From Clostridiaceae bacterium (GTDB lineage Bacteria > Bacillota > Clostridia > Acetivibrionales > DULL01): 41,503 nt of DNA. Below are positions 27,821 through 35,400 of the stretch, one piece after another. The position numbers and the translations under genes are program-made. Where the stretch lies: assembly GCA_012840395.1 (NCBI GenBank), contig DULL01000021.1, forward strand, positions 1 through 41,503, in the 5' to 3' direction. Position 1 is the stretch's first letter. The number at the start of each line of letters is the position of its first letter. The notes below the pieces were generated by a model that searched no databases, was not told where the DNA came from, and was given only the letters and a program-made list of their open reading frames with translations.

Positions 27821-28166
27821 TTACTTTAGGAGTTCCAGATCACCTGAAACGGTTTTGACTTTAATGCTATTTTTAGAACTAACTACTGTTCCCTCTAAGG
27901 AGTTCTTCTTAACGGTTCCTTTTACAGAAATCGGAAAGTCGCTGCTGACCTCTCCAGAGGTTGAAGTGAAAGAAAGATGGAACTCAGATCCCTCAGGGAG
28001 CTTTATTTTTGAATCCCCGGAGGTTGTTTCAATATTAACACCTTGCCAGATAACAATTTCCTATAATAAACAGCTTCTGTTTATTATATTAAATCTCTTT
28101 TTTATCTTCCGTGGATAAATTATCCAGTGACCAGCCCAGGATACTTAAAAAATCATTCTTGGTCAT
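27821..28166 (-). pseudogene. Remnant of a DUF1700-DUF4097 gene pair joined by a deletion
   Basis: Minus-strand reading gives two coding scraps. At 28166-28089 an ATG opens a 25-residue peptide beginning MTKNDFLSILGWSLDNLS and ending KKEI-stop, which matches the N-terminus of DUF1700 (HAAS) membrane proteins. At 28060-27821 an open frame of about 79 codons without a start ends normally. It contains the repeated VNIETTSGDSKIKLPEGS, SGEVSSDFP and KVKTVSGDLELLK patterns of DUF4097 beta-strand-repeat proteins. These two families usually sit next to each other after a PadR regulator. Between the scraps lies a perfect 11-bp palindrome (28063-28087). Most of both genes is missing. Confidence 0.7.
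28063..28087. repeat. Perfect 11-bp palindrome at the deletion junction
   Basis: ATAATAAACAG (28063-28073) and CTGTTTATTAT (28077-28087) are separated by three bases. It lies exactly between the DUF1700 and DUF4097 scraps, so it may mark the deletion end point or act as a weak terminator. Confidence 0.6.
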
Positions 28167-28345
28167 GTCATACTATCATTCTTTACAATTAGAATAAATA
28201 CGTTACAAGCAATGGGTACATAATTAAAAGTAAAGAAAGGTTGCAAGGGAATATGTACAATAAGTGCTACTGCCATTGACACAATTATACCATAAATATA
28301 CAATAGGTTTAATTATCTAGCTTCAAATTGGAAAGAGGTGGAGAT
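28167..28345. other. Intergenic region between DUF1700 scrap and MutS-like gene
   Basis: These 179 bp hold no gene. TTGTAACG-like and AT-rich stretches could carry divergent promoters. A PadR-type regulator, usual in front of DUF1700, is not found here. Confidence 0.3.
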
Positions 28346-30160
28346 TTGAAGAGCTCAAGAGATCTGTACATTAAGAGAAAAGACACATATAACCGGCTGA
28401 TTGAAAAGCAAACAAAGGCTTCTAACTGCTTAAGCAACCTACGGCTTTTTACTATTGCTGCAGGCATTGCTGCAGCAGTATTCCTATATATAAAACATTA
28501 TTACATTTTACTGGCAGCTACTGTTATGGTTACGCTGATTTTATTTTTATATTTGATAGTTATACATGAAAAACTCACAAAAAATATAGAGTATGCTACT
28601 CTCATATTGAAAATTAATGAAGATTCTATAAAACGCTGTGATGGAAAATGGAATACATACCAGGATGATGGCAGTGAATTCAAAGATGAAAATCATTATT
28701 TTTCTTTCGACCTTGATATTTTCGGAGAAAATTCTCTTTTCCAGTGGATAAATACCGCTAAGACTTATACCGGACGTAATATTTTGGCGCGGCTTTTAAC
28801 ACAGCATCCAGACAATCTGGCAGATATTGTGAAAAGACAAAAAGCTGTAAAAGGGTTGGCCGGAAAGATTGGCTGGAGACAACGGTTTTTAGCAGAAGGG
28901 CTTGTGTCTGCTAAGGGCATGCATAACCCGGAAGACCTGATTGCATGGGTAAATAATGGTGATCCTTACTTTAAAAAGACCTGCATTGTATTCCTGACAA
29001 GGCTTCTGCCTGCAATTACAGTGTTTTCATTATTGCTTGCATCAATAGGCAGTATATCTTATTACATACCGGTTACCGGGTTGATTATACAATTTATATT
29101 ATTATTTATAAAAAGAAGAGAGCGCGAAGAAATTTACCGGTTAGCAAAAAAATATAAAGAAGACATAAGCGTTTACTATCATATGATTAAAATGATTGAA
29201 AGACAAAAATTCAGTGCTGAATATTTAAATGAACTTAAGGAAAGTATGCGTAATAAGGAAGGACAGACTGCCTGGCAACAGGTAAACAAGCTTTTTAAAA
29301 TAGTTGATTCCCTGGAGGACCGCAATAATTTTTTCTATTTCATTTTTAATACACTATTTCTTTGGGATTATCAAAATTTAATTGCATTAGAGAAATGGAA
29401 GGGAAATTCAGGGATGTTCTTAAAAAACTGGATCGATGCAATTGGAAATGTTGAGTCTTTAGCAAGTTTGTCGATTATTGGATTTGACAATCCTGAATGG
29501 GCTATGCCGGAGCTTATATCTTCCCAGGAGTGTATTTTCGAAGCCGAAAGTTTGGGGCATCCTCTTATTACACATCAAAGAGTAAATAATAATCTGAAAA
29601 TTTTGCCGCCAGTTCATACACTTTTGATTACAGGTTCAAACATGTCTGGCAAAAGCACTCTTTTGAGGGCTGCAGGAATCAACCTGGCACTTGCATATGC
29701 AGGAGCACCTGTTTGTGCTCAATATTTTCGTGTTTCTTTGATGAAAATTTATACATGTATGCGAATCAATGACAATTTGAGTAAAAATATATCTTCTTTT
29801 TATGCAGAACTGTTACGTATAAAAACAATTGTTCTTAAAGCATCAGAAGGAGAACCGGTATTTTTCCTGCTGGATGAGATTTTTAAAGGCACAAATTCAA
29901 GAGACAGGCATTTTGGGGCAAAAGTTCTGATAAAGAAGCTTTGCGCTACAAGATCCATCGGAATGGTATCCACTGATGATCTTGAACTATGCATTCTGGA
30001 AAAAGAAAACAGAGCAGTGAGAAATTATCATTTTCAGGAGTATTATAAGGACGGGAAGATCTGTTTTGACTACAAGCTTCGCCCTGGTGCCTCCACTACT
30101 CAAAATGCAATATATTTGATGAAATTAGCAGGAATTGACGTAGATGAGGAGAATAAATAG
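28346..30160 (+). CDS. Membrane-anchored MutS-family ATPase
   Basis: About 604 residues. Two hydrophobic hairpins occur in the first half (about residues 32-78 and 210-255, including LLPAITVFSLLLASIGSISYYI). A C-terminal MutS ATPase domain follows, with Walker A TGSNMSGKSTLLRA, Walker B FFLLDEIFKGTNSRDR and the switch STDDLEL. It lacks the mismatch-recognition and connector domains of MutS1, so it is not a standard repair protein. Related membrane MutS-like proteins are widespread in Firmicutes and Bacteroidetes without known function. The start is probably TTG 28346, behind GAGGTGGAG; TTG 28328 would add six residues. No partner is adjacent. Confidence 0.8.
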   Translation: MKSSRDLYIKRKDTYNRLIEKQTKASNCLSNLRLFTIAAGIAAAVFLYIKHYYILLAATVMVTLILFLYLIVIHEKLTKNIEYATLILKINEDSIKRCDGKWNTYQDDGSEFKDENHYFSFDLDIFGENSLFQWINTAKTYTGRNILARLLTQHPDNLADIVKRQKAVKGLAGKIGWRQRFLAEGLVSAKGMHNPEDLIAWVNNGDPYFKKTCIVFLTRLLPAITVFSLLLASIGSISYYIPVTGLIIQFILLFIKRREREEIYRLAKKYKEDISVYYHMIKMIERQKFSAEYLNELKESMRNKEGQTAWQQVNKLFKIVDSLEDRNNFFYFIFNTLFLWDYQNLIALEKWKGNSGMFLKNWIDAIGNVESLASLSIIGFDNPEWAMPELISSQECIFEAESLGHPLITHQRVNNNLKILPPVHTLLITGSNMSGKSTLLRAAGINLALAYAGAPVCAQYFRVSLMKIYTCMRINDNLSKNISSFYAELLRIKTIVLKASEGEPVFFLLDEIFKGTNSRDRHFGAKVLIKKLCATRSIGMVSTDDLELCILEKENRAVRNYHFQEYYKDGKICFDYKLRPGASTTQNAIYLMKLAGIDVDEENK

Positions 30161-30190
30161 GGAACAAGAGGCCTCTTAATTCCTGGTTTA

Positions 30191-30213
30191 ACTCCGGGCG
30201 AAGCGGGTTTGCT
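30191..30213 (+). repeat. R1 repeat, 3' fragment (copy E)
   Basis: CTCCGGGCGAAGCGGGTTTGC matches the R1 tip (CCCCGAGCGAAGCGAGTTTGC). It lies in the 53 bp between the convergent MutS-like and AEC genes. The upstream part is missing or unrecognisable. Confidence 0.5.
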
Positions 30214-31179
30214 TTAAACTACTGGAAAAAGTATGCGTGACATATAGATTATTAGAGATAGAGTAATAGTACATGCAATAGTTGAGATTAATACCACCTG
30301 GGAAGCAAACTCAGGACAGTTATCGTATTCCACTGCAATTAAAGCTGTATTAACAGCGGTAGGTACTGATGCTGATACCAGAAAAGCCTGGGCAATAACT
30401 CCCTTGAGCGAAAGTGCATAGATAATAAACAATGCAAATAAAGGCCCCCCAATTAAACGAAACAGAACCGACAGAATAACCTCTGGCTTTATAGAATAAA
30501 ATTTAGTTCGGGCAATTTGAATACCCAGAATTAAAAGAGCAGTAGGGACAAGAGCATTTCTTAAATGTACTAATGCCGGCCAGACAGGCAATTTTGTCAT
30601 ATCAAAAGGAAAGAGTTTTAATATTAAAGCCATAGATATTACATATATGGCAGGCATGTGCAATATTTTGCGGACTGATTCCTGCCATTTCATACTGGCG
30701 GATCCTGCGTTGTAAAAACCCAGTGTATTTGTCAGAATATTTTGAACCACCAGTACCATTATCTGTGAAGTTAATGCAAGATTAAGATAAGGAGTTTCAC
30801 CGTCAACAATATAAGGTTTATTGCTGAAAATTAAGGTTATCAGCGGTATTCCAATGTTTCCGCTGTTATAAAAAATGATTGAATTAATGAAGGCATTTTT
30901 CATCTTTTTATCGAAATGACGGAAATGAGATATGACAGAGGCAGATGTGTAATTCAGTATCATCAGAATTAATGCAGCTACCAGAACTTTCAGCATATCA
31001 AGGGGAATGGGAGTACTATACAGGTATACGAAGGTAAAAGAAGGAACCAGGACATAAAAATTTATTTTGGTCAATGTTCCGATATCCATAGAGAATTTTT
31101 TTGCAAGTATAAAACCCAAACCAACCAGTAAAAAAATAGGTAGAATATTATTTGTAAATATATGTAACATTATTTCCAT
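30214..31179 (-). CDS. AEC family transporter (auxin efflux carrier type)
   Basis: A 321-residue membrane protein with about ten helices and the Mem_trans fold. Bacterial members export or exchange small organic acids such as malate. The stretch FINSIIFYNSGNIGIPLITLIF near residue 90 and the C-terminal SASVPTAVNTALIAVEYD with its conserved Asn are typical. GGGGCGG precedes the ATG. A second ATG nine bases on is also possible. R1 copy C lies 120 bp upstream, in the same orientation as this gene. Confidence 0.85.
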   Translation of the reverse strand: MEIMLHIFTNNILPIFLLVGLGFILAKKFSMDIGTLTKINFYVLVPSFTFVYLYSTPIPLDMLKVLVAALILMILNYTSASVISHFRHFDKKMKNAFINSIIFYNSGNIGIPLITLIFSNKPYIVDGETPYLNLALTSQIMVLVVQNILTNTLGFYNAGSASMKWQESVRKILHMPAIYVISMALILKLFPFDMTKLPVWPALVHLRNALVPTALLILGIQIARTKFYSIKPEVILSVLFRLIGGPLFALFIIYALSLKGVIAQAFLVSASVPTAVNTALIAVEYDNCPEFASQVVLISTIACTITLSLIIYMSRILFPVV

Positions 31180-31302
31180 ATGTTATCCGCCCCATTTTTT
31201 AAGACATTAATGCCATATTTTTTTATGATAACATAATATAGTGATATTGCAAGTAGCCTGATAAATGTGTTTGTGCTGACATGAAAAATATGGTAAAATA
31301 AA

Positions 31303-31429
31303 GCAAACTCGCTTCGCTCGGGGATTCACTGGAGGTCTTGCAATCTCCCACTGAACAAGGTTGTTATTATAATTTGCATCAATTCAGCTCCTGCATATAG
31401 AAGCGAGCGACTTCTTGATACTTGGTTAA
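31303..31429 (-). repeat. R1 dispersed structured repeat, copy C
   Basis: On the minus strand it runs from TTAACCAAGTATCAAGAAG to GAGCGAAGCGAGTTTGC. Hairpin 1 is a third sequence variant (GCTC with GAGC). The constant middle GAGCTGAATTGATGC-AAATTATAATAAC and hairpin 2 (around ATTGCAAGA) are intact. It lies between the divergent AEC and kinase genes, ending 124 bp before the AEC start. Confidence 0.78.
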
Positions 31430-31460
31430 AATATTGATGTATTGATGGGATTAAACCTAT

Positions 31461-32534
31461 ATGATTAATTATGCAAATTTAATCTATAAAATAATAATAT
31501 TTTTTTGTTGTATTGCTGTTTTTATCTGCCAGGCTGATTTTAATATAAGTGTAACAACAGTACTTATGGCAACAATTTTCAGCGGATTTCTGGGTTACTT
31601 TGAAGGAGTTATACTTAGAATCGGATTATCATTGGGATTTATAATATTATGCTGCTTTGTTCCCGAGTTGACAATTTTTCTACCTCTGATTGTTTATGAT
31701 GTATTTCTATGTGAATATCAATATATTTTAATCTTAGGGATAATTCCCTTAGCGGTTTTTTCCCAAAATGTTTCTTTGCAGCATTTTTCTATTGTATTGA
31801 TTTTACTGGTACTTTGTTTATTAATCAAATACCTTGCAAAAATGGGATTTGACTTACAAATCAGATTTAACCAACTCCGGGATGAAACCCGGGAGATGTC
31901 TATTCGGCTTAAAAAACAAAACAGAGACCTGATAGAAAAACAGGATAACGAGATTTATTTAGCTGCAATAAATGAGCGAAACCGGATAGCGCGGGAAATC
32001 CATGATAATGTTGGACATTTGCTTTCAAGTGCTATTTTGCAGTCTGCCGCCCTTCTAACTATAAATAAAGATGAAAAAGTAAAAGAACATCTGAATACTT
32101 TGAATGAGACCTTGTCCCAGGCTATGAACAGTATAAGAAACAGTGTCCATGAATTGTATGATGAATCAATTGATTTGAATGCAAGAATTGAAGAACTGAT
32201 CAGAAAATTTGATTTTTGTGAATTGACCTATGAATATGATATAAGCAGCAATCCGGGCAGATCCCTGAAATATGCTTTTATTTCCATTGTAAAAGAGGCT
32301 TTATCCAATATAATGAAACATTCCAATGCAACCCATGTATATATTACATTCCGAGAACATCCCGGATTTTATCAGCTCATCATAAAAGATAACGGCATTG
32401 TAAAAAGATGGAGCAGGGATGAGGGATTGGGAATTAATAACATGATTGAAAGAGTGGAATCATTTAAAGGTAATATAAATATTAAGACGGAAAATGGTTT
32501 TGAGATATTTATCTCTATTCCTAAGGAGGTATAA
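31461..32534 (+). CDS. LiaS/DesK-like sensor histidine kinase
   Basis: A 357-residue kinase. About five N-terminal helices span residues 8-128, with almost no extracellular loops, followed by a short coiled linker. The HisKA_3 motif ERNRIAREIHDNVGHLLSS carries the phospho-acceptor His near residue 181. The HATPase_c domain is short, with VKEALSNIMKHSNATH and GLGINNM. Kinases with such membrane domains sense membrane or envelope state. The gene ends nine bases after the start of the AAGGAGG that serves the response regulator, and both are one operon. Confidence 0.88.
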   Translation: MINYANLIYKIIIFFCCIAVFICQADFNISVTTVLMATIFSGFLGYFEGVILRIGLSLGFIILCCFVPELTIFLPLIVYDVFLCEYQYILILGIIPLAVFSQNVSLQHFSIVLILLVLCLLIKYLAKMGFDLQIRFNQLRDETREMSIRLKKQNRDLIEKQDNEIYLAAINERNRIAREIHDNVGHLLSSAILQSAALLTINKDEKVKEHLNTLNETLSQAMNSIRNSVHELYDESIDLNARIEELIRKFDFCELTYEYDISSNPGRSLKYAFISIVKEALSNIMKHSNATHVYITFREHPGFYQLIIKDNGIVKRWSRDEGLGINNMIERVESFKGNINIKTENGFEIFISIPKEV

Positions 32535-32539
32535 AAAAC

Positions 32540-33175
32540 GTGAGAGTGTTGGTTGTGGATGATGATAAACTGGTAACTGCATCACTAAAGACCATATTGG
32601 AGGCAGATAATGATATTGAAGTAGTTGGAACAGGAAATAGCGGAAAACAGGCAGTTGATATGTATTTTGCTTTAAAACCTGATGTATTGCTGATGGATAT
32701 CAGAATGAACGGTATGACGGGAATAGAGGCTGCCGAAACTATAATTGATAGGGATAATAAAGCTAGAATACTTTTTCTGACAACTTTTTCGGATGATGAG
32801 TATATAGTGAAAGCTTTTCGTATAGGCGCTAAAGGATATATTCTAAAGCAGAATTTTGAAAGTATAAATTCATCGGTAAAAGCGGTTTATATGGGACAAA
32901 GAGTATTTGGTGATGAAATTATTACAAAAATACCCATACTGCTAAATGACAGTGCCGAAAAAGATACAGGTAAATCCAGAATGAATAATTTTAATTTAAG
33001 CCAAAGAGAAATTGAGATAATCACACAAGTAGCAAACGGATTATCAAACAGGGAGATTTCTGAAATGCTTTTCTTAAGTGAAGGAACTGTACGAAACTAT
33101 ATAAGTGCCATACTGGAAAAGCTTAACTTAAGGGACAGAACCCAGCTGGCAATTTTTTATTACAAAAATTTATAA
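32540..33175 (+). CDS. NarL/LiaR-like response regulator
   Basis: A 211-residue regulator with a receiver domain (DDD near residue 6, phospho-acceptor Asp near 54 in LLMDIRMNGMTG, Lys in GYILKQ) and a C-terminal LuxR-type helix-turn-helix (LSQREIEIITQVANGLSNRE, then GTVRNYISAIL). It starts at GTG, with AAGGAGG ten bases upstream, five bases after the kinase stop. Its targets are unknown. The nearest downstream transcription unit is the candidate RNA with a consensus promoter starting at 33214. Confidence 0.88.
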   Translation: MRVLVVDDDKLVTASLKTILEADNDIEVVGTGNSGKQAVDMYFALKPDVLLMDIRMNGMTGIEAAETIIDRDNKARILFLTTFSDDEYIVKAFRIGAKGYILKQNFESINSSVKAVYMGQRVFGDEIITKIPILLNDSAEKDTGKSRMNNFNLSQREIEIITQVANGLSNREISEMLFLSEGTVRNYISAILEKLNLRDRTQLAIFYYKNL

Positions 33176-33213
33176 CCATTGAACTATTGTAGTTAAAAAT
33201 TTAACAAAAAAGA

Positions 33214-33242
33214 TTGACAAAAATTTATCAATATGCTAATAT
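33214..33242 (+). promoter_or_regulatory. Consensus sigma-A promoter for the candidate RNA
   Basis: TTGACA (33214-33219), a 17-base spacer, and TAATAT (33237-33242). This is the best-formed sigma-A promoter in the window. It starts 39 bases after the response-regulator stop and predicts a transcript start near 33249. Confidence 0.8.
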
Positions 33243-33248
33243 GATATT

Positions 33249-33607
33249 GAACAGGATAGTACAACTGTTAATCGTACATCTAAGTGTGTCCTGCTAATTT
33301 TCACTATAACAAGAGTAATTGGGGAAGCACCCTAATGAAATTGATGATATAGATCATATAGATCAAAATATTATTGAATGACGGACCACAAGATTGACAA
33401 CAGAGCAGACAACAAAACGTACAACAAGCGGACAGCAAAAGGATGGATAAAATAAAGACAACAAGATTAACTACTGGATCGACAGTAAAACAGACAGAAT
33501 GAGAGACATAATGATGGACAAAATGCATAAAATTAATAGCACAACTAATTGTTGCTCCTGTTGTGCAAATAATTTTAAATTATTTGCACAACAGGAGCTT
33601 TCTTTTT
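33249..33607 (+). ncRNA. Candidate non-coding RNA or long leader with 12-base periodic repeats
   Basis: A stretch of about 360 bases runs from a consensus promoter to a very strong terminator, without a convincing gene. Near the 5' end CAGGA and TCCTG can close a stem around a GTAC/GTAC pair (about 33252-33298). From 33384 to 33528 GACA or GACC starts units close to 12 bases apart (33384, 33396, 33408, 33431, 33457, 33481, 33493, 33505, 33517). This section is A/C/G-rich, poor in T, and should be unpaired. GCACAAC at 33539-33545 could pair with the left arm of the terminator as an anti-terminator. Short frames inside (for example from ATG 33378, 25 codons) lack ribosome sites. No known RNA family was recognised. 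Confidence 0.5.
33554..33607 (+). terminator. Very strong intrinsic terminator
   Basis: The arms at 33554-33575 and 33577-33598 are perfect reverse complements of 22 bases around one central base, followed by CTTTCTTTTT. In practice the hairpin would be about 19 bp with a TTTTAAA loop. Confidence 0.9.
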
Positions 33608-33701
33608 GAATAGGCCATAAATTCAAATATTACCAACTTGTTTTATATTTTTGCTTTATATTTCAAATGGAACTTTTTAATTTCACATAAGTCTATATTC
33701 A

Positions 33702-33713
33702 TATACGCGTATA
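33702..33713. promoter_or_regulatory. Perfect 12-bp palindrome upstream of the lipoprotein gene
   Basis: TATACGCGTATA lies 34 bases before the lipoprotein ATG. It could be an operator, or chance. No protein is assigned. Confidence 0.35.
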
Positions 33714-33747
33714 CCGAAATAACATTTTAGGCTGAAGGAGAGTTGAT

Positions 33748-34749
33748 ATGAAGTTGGTTTTTAACAAGATTTTTTTTAAAAAGATTATTCCTGCAGTTAT
33801 ATTAATTATTGCCATAACAGTTTCTGCGGCAGGAATGATAACGGGGTGTGCAGCCAGGGATAATCAAAAAGAAACAGGAACCAATATAGAGGATTCAACA
33901 GATAATTCATCGGAAAAACAAAATACTATTGAAAATAATGATAATGAACAAGATGATAAAGAAAATAAAATAATGGAAGAGTATAGGGGTTTGTTTTCAG
34001 GCAATTTTTCAATAAAGGAAATTGTAGAATTTATAGATAAAAATATTTCTCTTGTTTCGGATGAAAATGCAACTTTAATGGTTGATGAATTTGAGAAAAT
34101 GCAGAAAGAATACCTGTCTGAACTGGAAGAGAAATATAATAATGCTACAATACAAGAAGAGTTGGGCAAAAAATATTTATCTGATTTTGACATTAGTAAA
34201 ATAAACAAGATTGATGGCATTGAAAATGTTGGGTTAAGAGAGTTGTTAACTGAAACATTGGAAAGCGGGTATAAAGTAGAGACAGCAGAAGGGATGTTCT
34301 TTCCTGTCATAAACTATGAGTTTTATAAAAAATACAGTGATTATGTAACTTCCGACATCAAGGAATACATTGATATAATGGCGATTGAATCCAGTAATCC
34401 TCCTGCAAAGGATGCAGCTCTTGTAATTAGTTGGGAAGAAATACTGAACCGGGCATTAACCCAGGAGAAGTTCATAATCAAAAATGAAAGCTCAATAAGA
34501 ATTCAGGATATAAAAAACTTATATAATAAATATATGACATTTACCTTATTTGGCTTAAATAACACACCTTTGTTCACCTATGATACAAAGGCCATGGATC
34601 CTGAAGCAAAAGAAGTTTATTTAAGGGCAGTAGAAAAGGTAGAAGAAAGCAATTTCTTAAAAACATTAAAGGAGTATGTGGAATTACTAAAGAAGAATAA
34701 TTATAAGTTAACTGATGAAGTTGAACAGTTCAGGAAAGGTATTCTGTAG
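33748..34749 (+). CDS. Predicted lipoprotein of unknown function
   Basis: A 333-residue protein. It has a basic N-terminus, a hydrophobic core, and the lipobox ITGC with Cys34. An unstructured linker rich in Asp, Glu and Asn follows (about 38-75), then a mostly helical domain to the end. The linker suggests the domain is held away from the membrane. I recognise no family. GGAGAG precedes the ATG. It stands alone between two terminators, downstream of the candidate RNA and the LiaSR-like genes. It could be part of an envelope response, but that is only positional. Confidence 0.7.
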   Translation: MKLVFNKIFFKKIIPAVILIIAITVSAAGMITGCAARDNQKETGTNIEDSTDNSSEKQNTIENNDNEQDDKENKIMEEYRGLFSGNFSIKEIVEFIDKNISLVSDENATLMVDEFEKMQKEYLSELEEKYNNATIQEELGKKYLSDFDISKINKIDGIENVGLRELLTETLESGYKVETAEGMFFPVINYEFYKKYSDYVTSDIKEYIDIMAIESSNPPAKDAALVISWEEILNRALTQEKFIIKNESSIRIQDIKNLYNKYMTFTLFGLNNTPLFTYDTKAMDPEAKEVYLRAVEKVEESNFLKTLKEYVELLKKNNYKLTDEVEQFRKGIL

Positions 34750-34772
34750 AAAAAGAGAATTGGGATGAATGT

Positions 34773-34813
34773 AATAAGCCAGGTCTGGAATAATTGAACC
34801 AGCCTGGCTTATT
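34773..34813 (+). terminator. Terminator after the lipoprotein gene
   Basis: AATAAGCCAGG (34773-34783) pairs perfectly with CCTGGCTTATT (34803-34813). The tail is AT-rich but not a clean T-run. Confidence 0.75.
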
Positions 34814-34886
34814 ATAATTCGCAGAAGCAGTACAATAGCGGAAAAATAATATCAAAAACTGATAGTAAAAAATAATATCTAAAAAA

Positions 34887-34930
34887 TTCAACTAAAAAAA
34901 CTTGATTAAAATCAAGTTTTTTTAGTTGAA
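34887..34930. promoter_or_regulatory. 20-bp perfect palindrome containing a consensus FNR-type box
   Basis: The arms 34887-34906 and 34911-34930 are perfect reverse complements with a TAAA centre. At the heart lies TTGAT-TAAA-ATCAA (34902-34915), the full consensus for FNR-family regulators. The operon downstream encodes a Crp/Fnr protein with the FNR-type recognition residues Glu-x-x-Ser-Arg. A TATAAT at 34943-34948 would place the box centre near -46. The A-run and T-run in the arms also allow it to work as a bidirectional terminator; both roles can coexist. Confidence 0.72.
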
Positions 34931-34942
34931 AATAGGCTAACC

Positions 34943-34948
34943 TATAAT
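34943..34948 (+). promoter_or_regulatory. Predicted -10 of the metal operon promoter
   Basis: TATAAT lies 83 bases before the first HMA gene, with a weak -35 (about 34920-34925) next to the FNR-type box, as expected for a regulator-dependent promoter. Confidence 0.5.
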
Positions 34949-35030
34949 CAATAAGAGATACTAAGAATTAATAAAAGTAAATTAAAAAAGTTGAATTAAT
35001 AATTAATAAAGAAATAGGGAGTGAAAAAAC

Positions 35031-35252
35031 ATGGCAAGAGCAGAATTTCAGTTAGAACCTTTGACCTGTCCGTCCTGTGCTAAAAAAATTGAAACTGTTT
35101 TGAGTAATACAAAAGGAATTGAATCAGCAAAAGTATTATTTAGCTCAAGTAAGGTGAAAGCAGAATTTGATGAATCGCAGATTGATGTAGAACAAATAAA
35201 GAAAACAATAGATAACTTAGGTTTTGAAGTATTATCCTCAAAAATGTCCTGA
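35031..35252 (+). CDS. HMA-domain metal-binding protein 1
   Basis: A 73-residue single HMA domain with the metal-binding CPSC at residues 13-16 (TCPSCAKKIE). The usual Met before the first Cys (GMxCxxC) is absent. It probably acts as a soluble metal chaperone for the P-type ATPase encoded downstream, which has no HMA domain of its own. GGGAGTG precedes the ATG. A terminator-like hairpin stands between this gene and the next, so it may be made in excess. Confidence 0.82.
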   Translation: MARAEFQLEPLTCPSCAKKIETVLSNTKGIESAKVLFSSSKVKAEFDESQIDVEQIKKTIDNLGFEVLSSKMS

Positions 35253-35281
35253 TCAGTTTTTAGTTATTTTATTTGAGAGGT

Positions 35282-35339
35282 GGTTTAGAAGTTATCTTAC
35301 AAAGATTTTTCTTTCGGATAATTTCTGAACCTTTTTTTT
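35282..35339 (+). terminator. Intrinsic terminator between the two HMA genes
   Basis: The arms 35282-35296 (GGTTTAGAAGTTATC) and 35317-35331 (GATAATTTCTGAACC) pair over 15 bases with two G-U pairs, followed by eight T at 35332-35339. Partial termination here would set the ratio between the small chaperone and the rest of the operon. Confidence 0.75.
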
Positions 35340-35400
35340 AATCAATGTTATTTTCTATAAATAATTATGATTATTTTTAAAAGCTTCGGAGGAATAAACA

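Noticed and set aside
27759-28118. Plus-strand open frame of 119 codons
   Set aside because: It is the reverse of the DUF4097 remnant on the minus strand, lacks a good ribosome site and has no family character.
4239-31429. R1 copies as a CRISPR array or REP cluster
   Set aside because: Copies are single, kilobases apart and 120 bp long, with no spacer pattern or cas genes.
33304-33528. Minus-strand 74-codon frame rich in Cys and Leu
   Set aside because: It is the complement of the T-poor repeat track, which by itself gives hydrophobic, Cys-rich translation; no ribosome site upstream.
34887-34930. Palindrome as nothing but a terminator of the lipoprotein gene
   Set aside because: A separate terminator already follows that gene at 34773-34813, and the centre is an exact FNR-type box next to a -10 and a Crp/Fnr gene.
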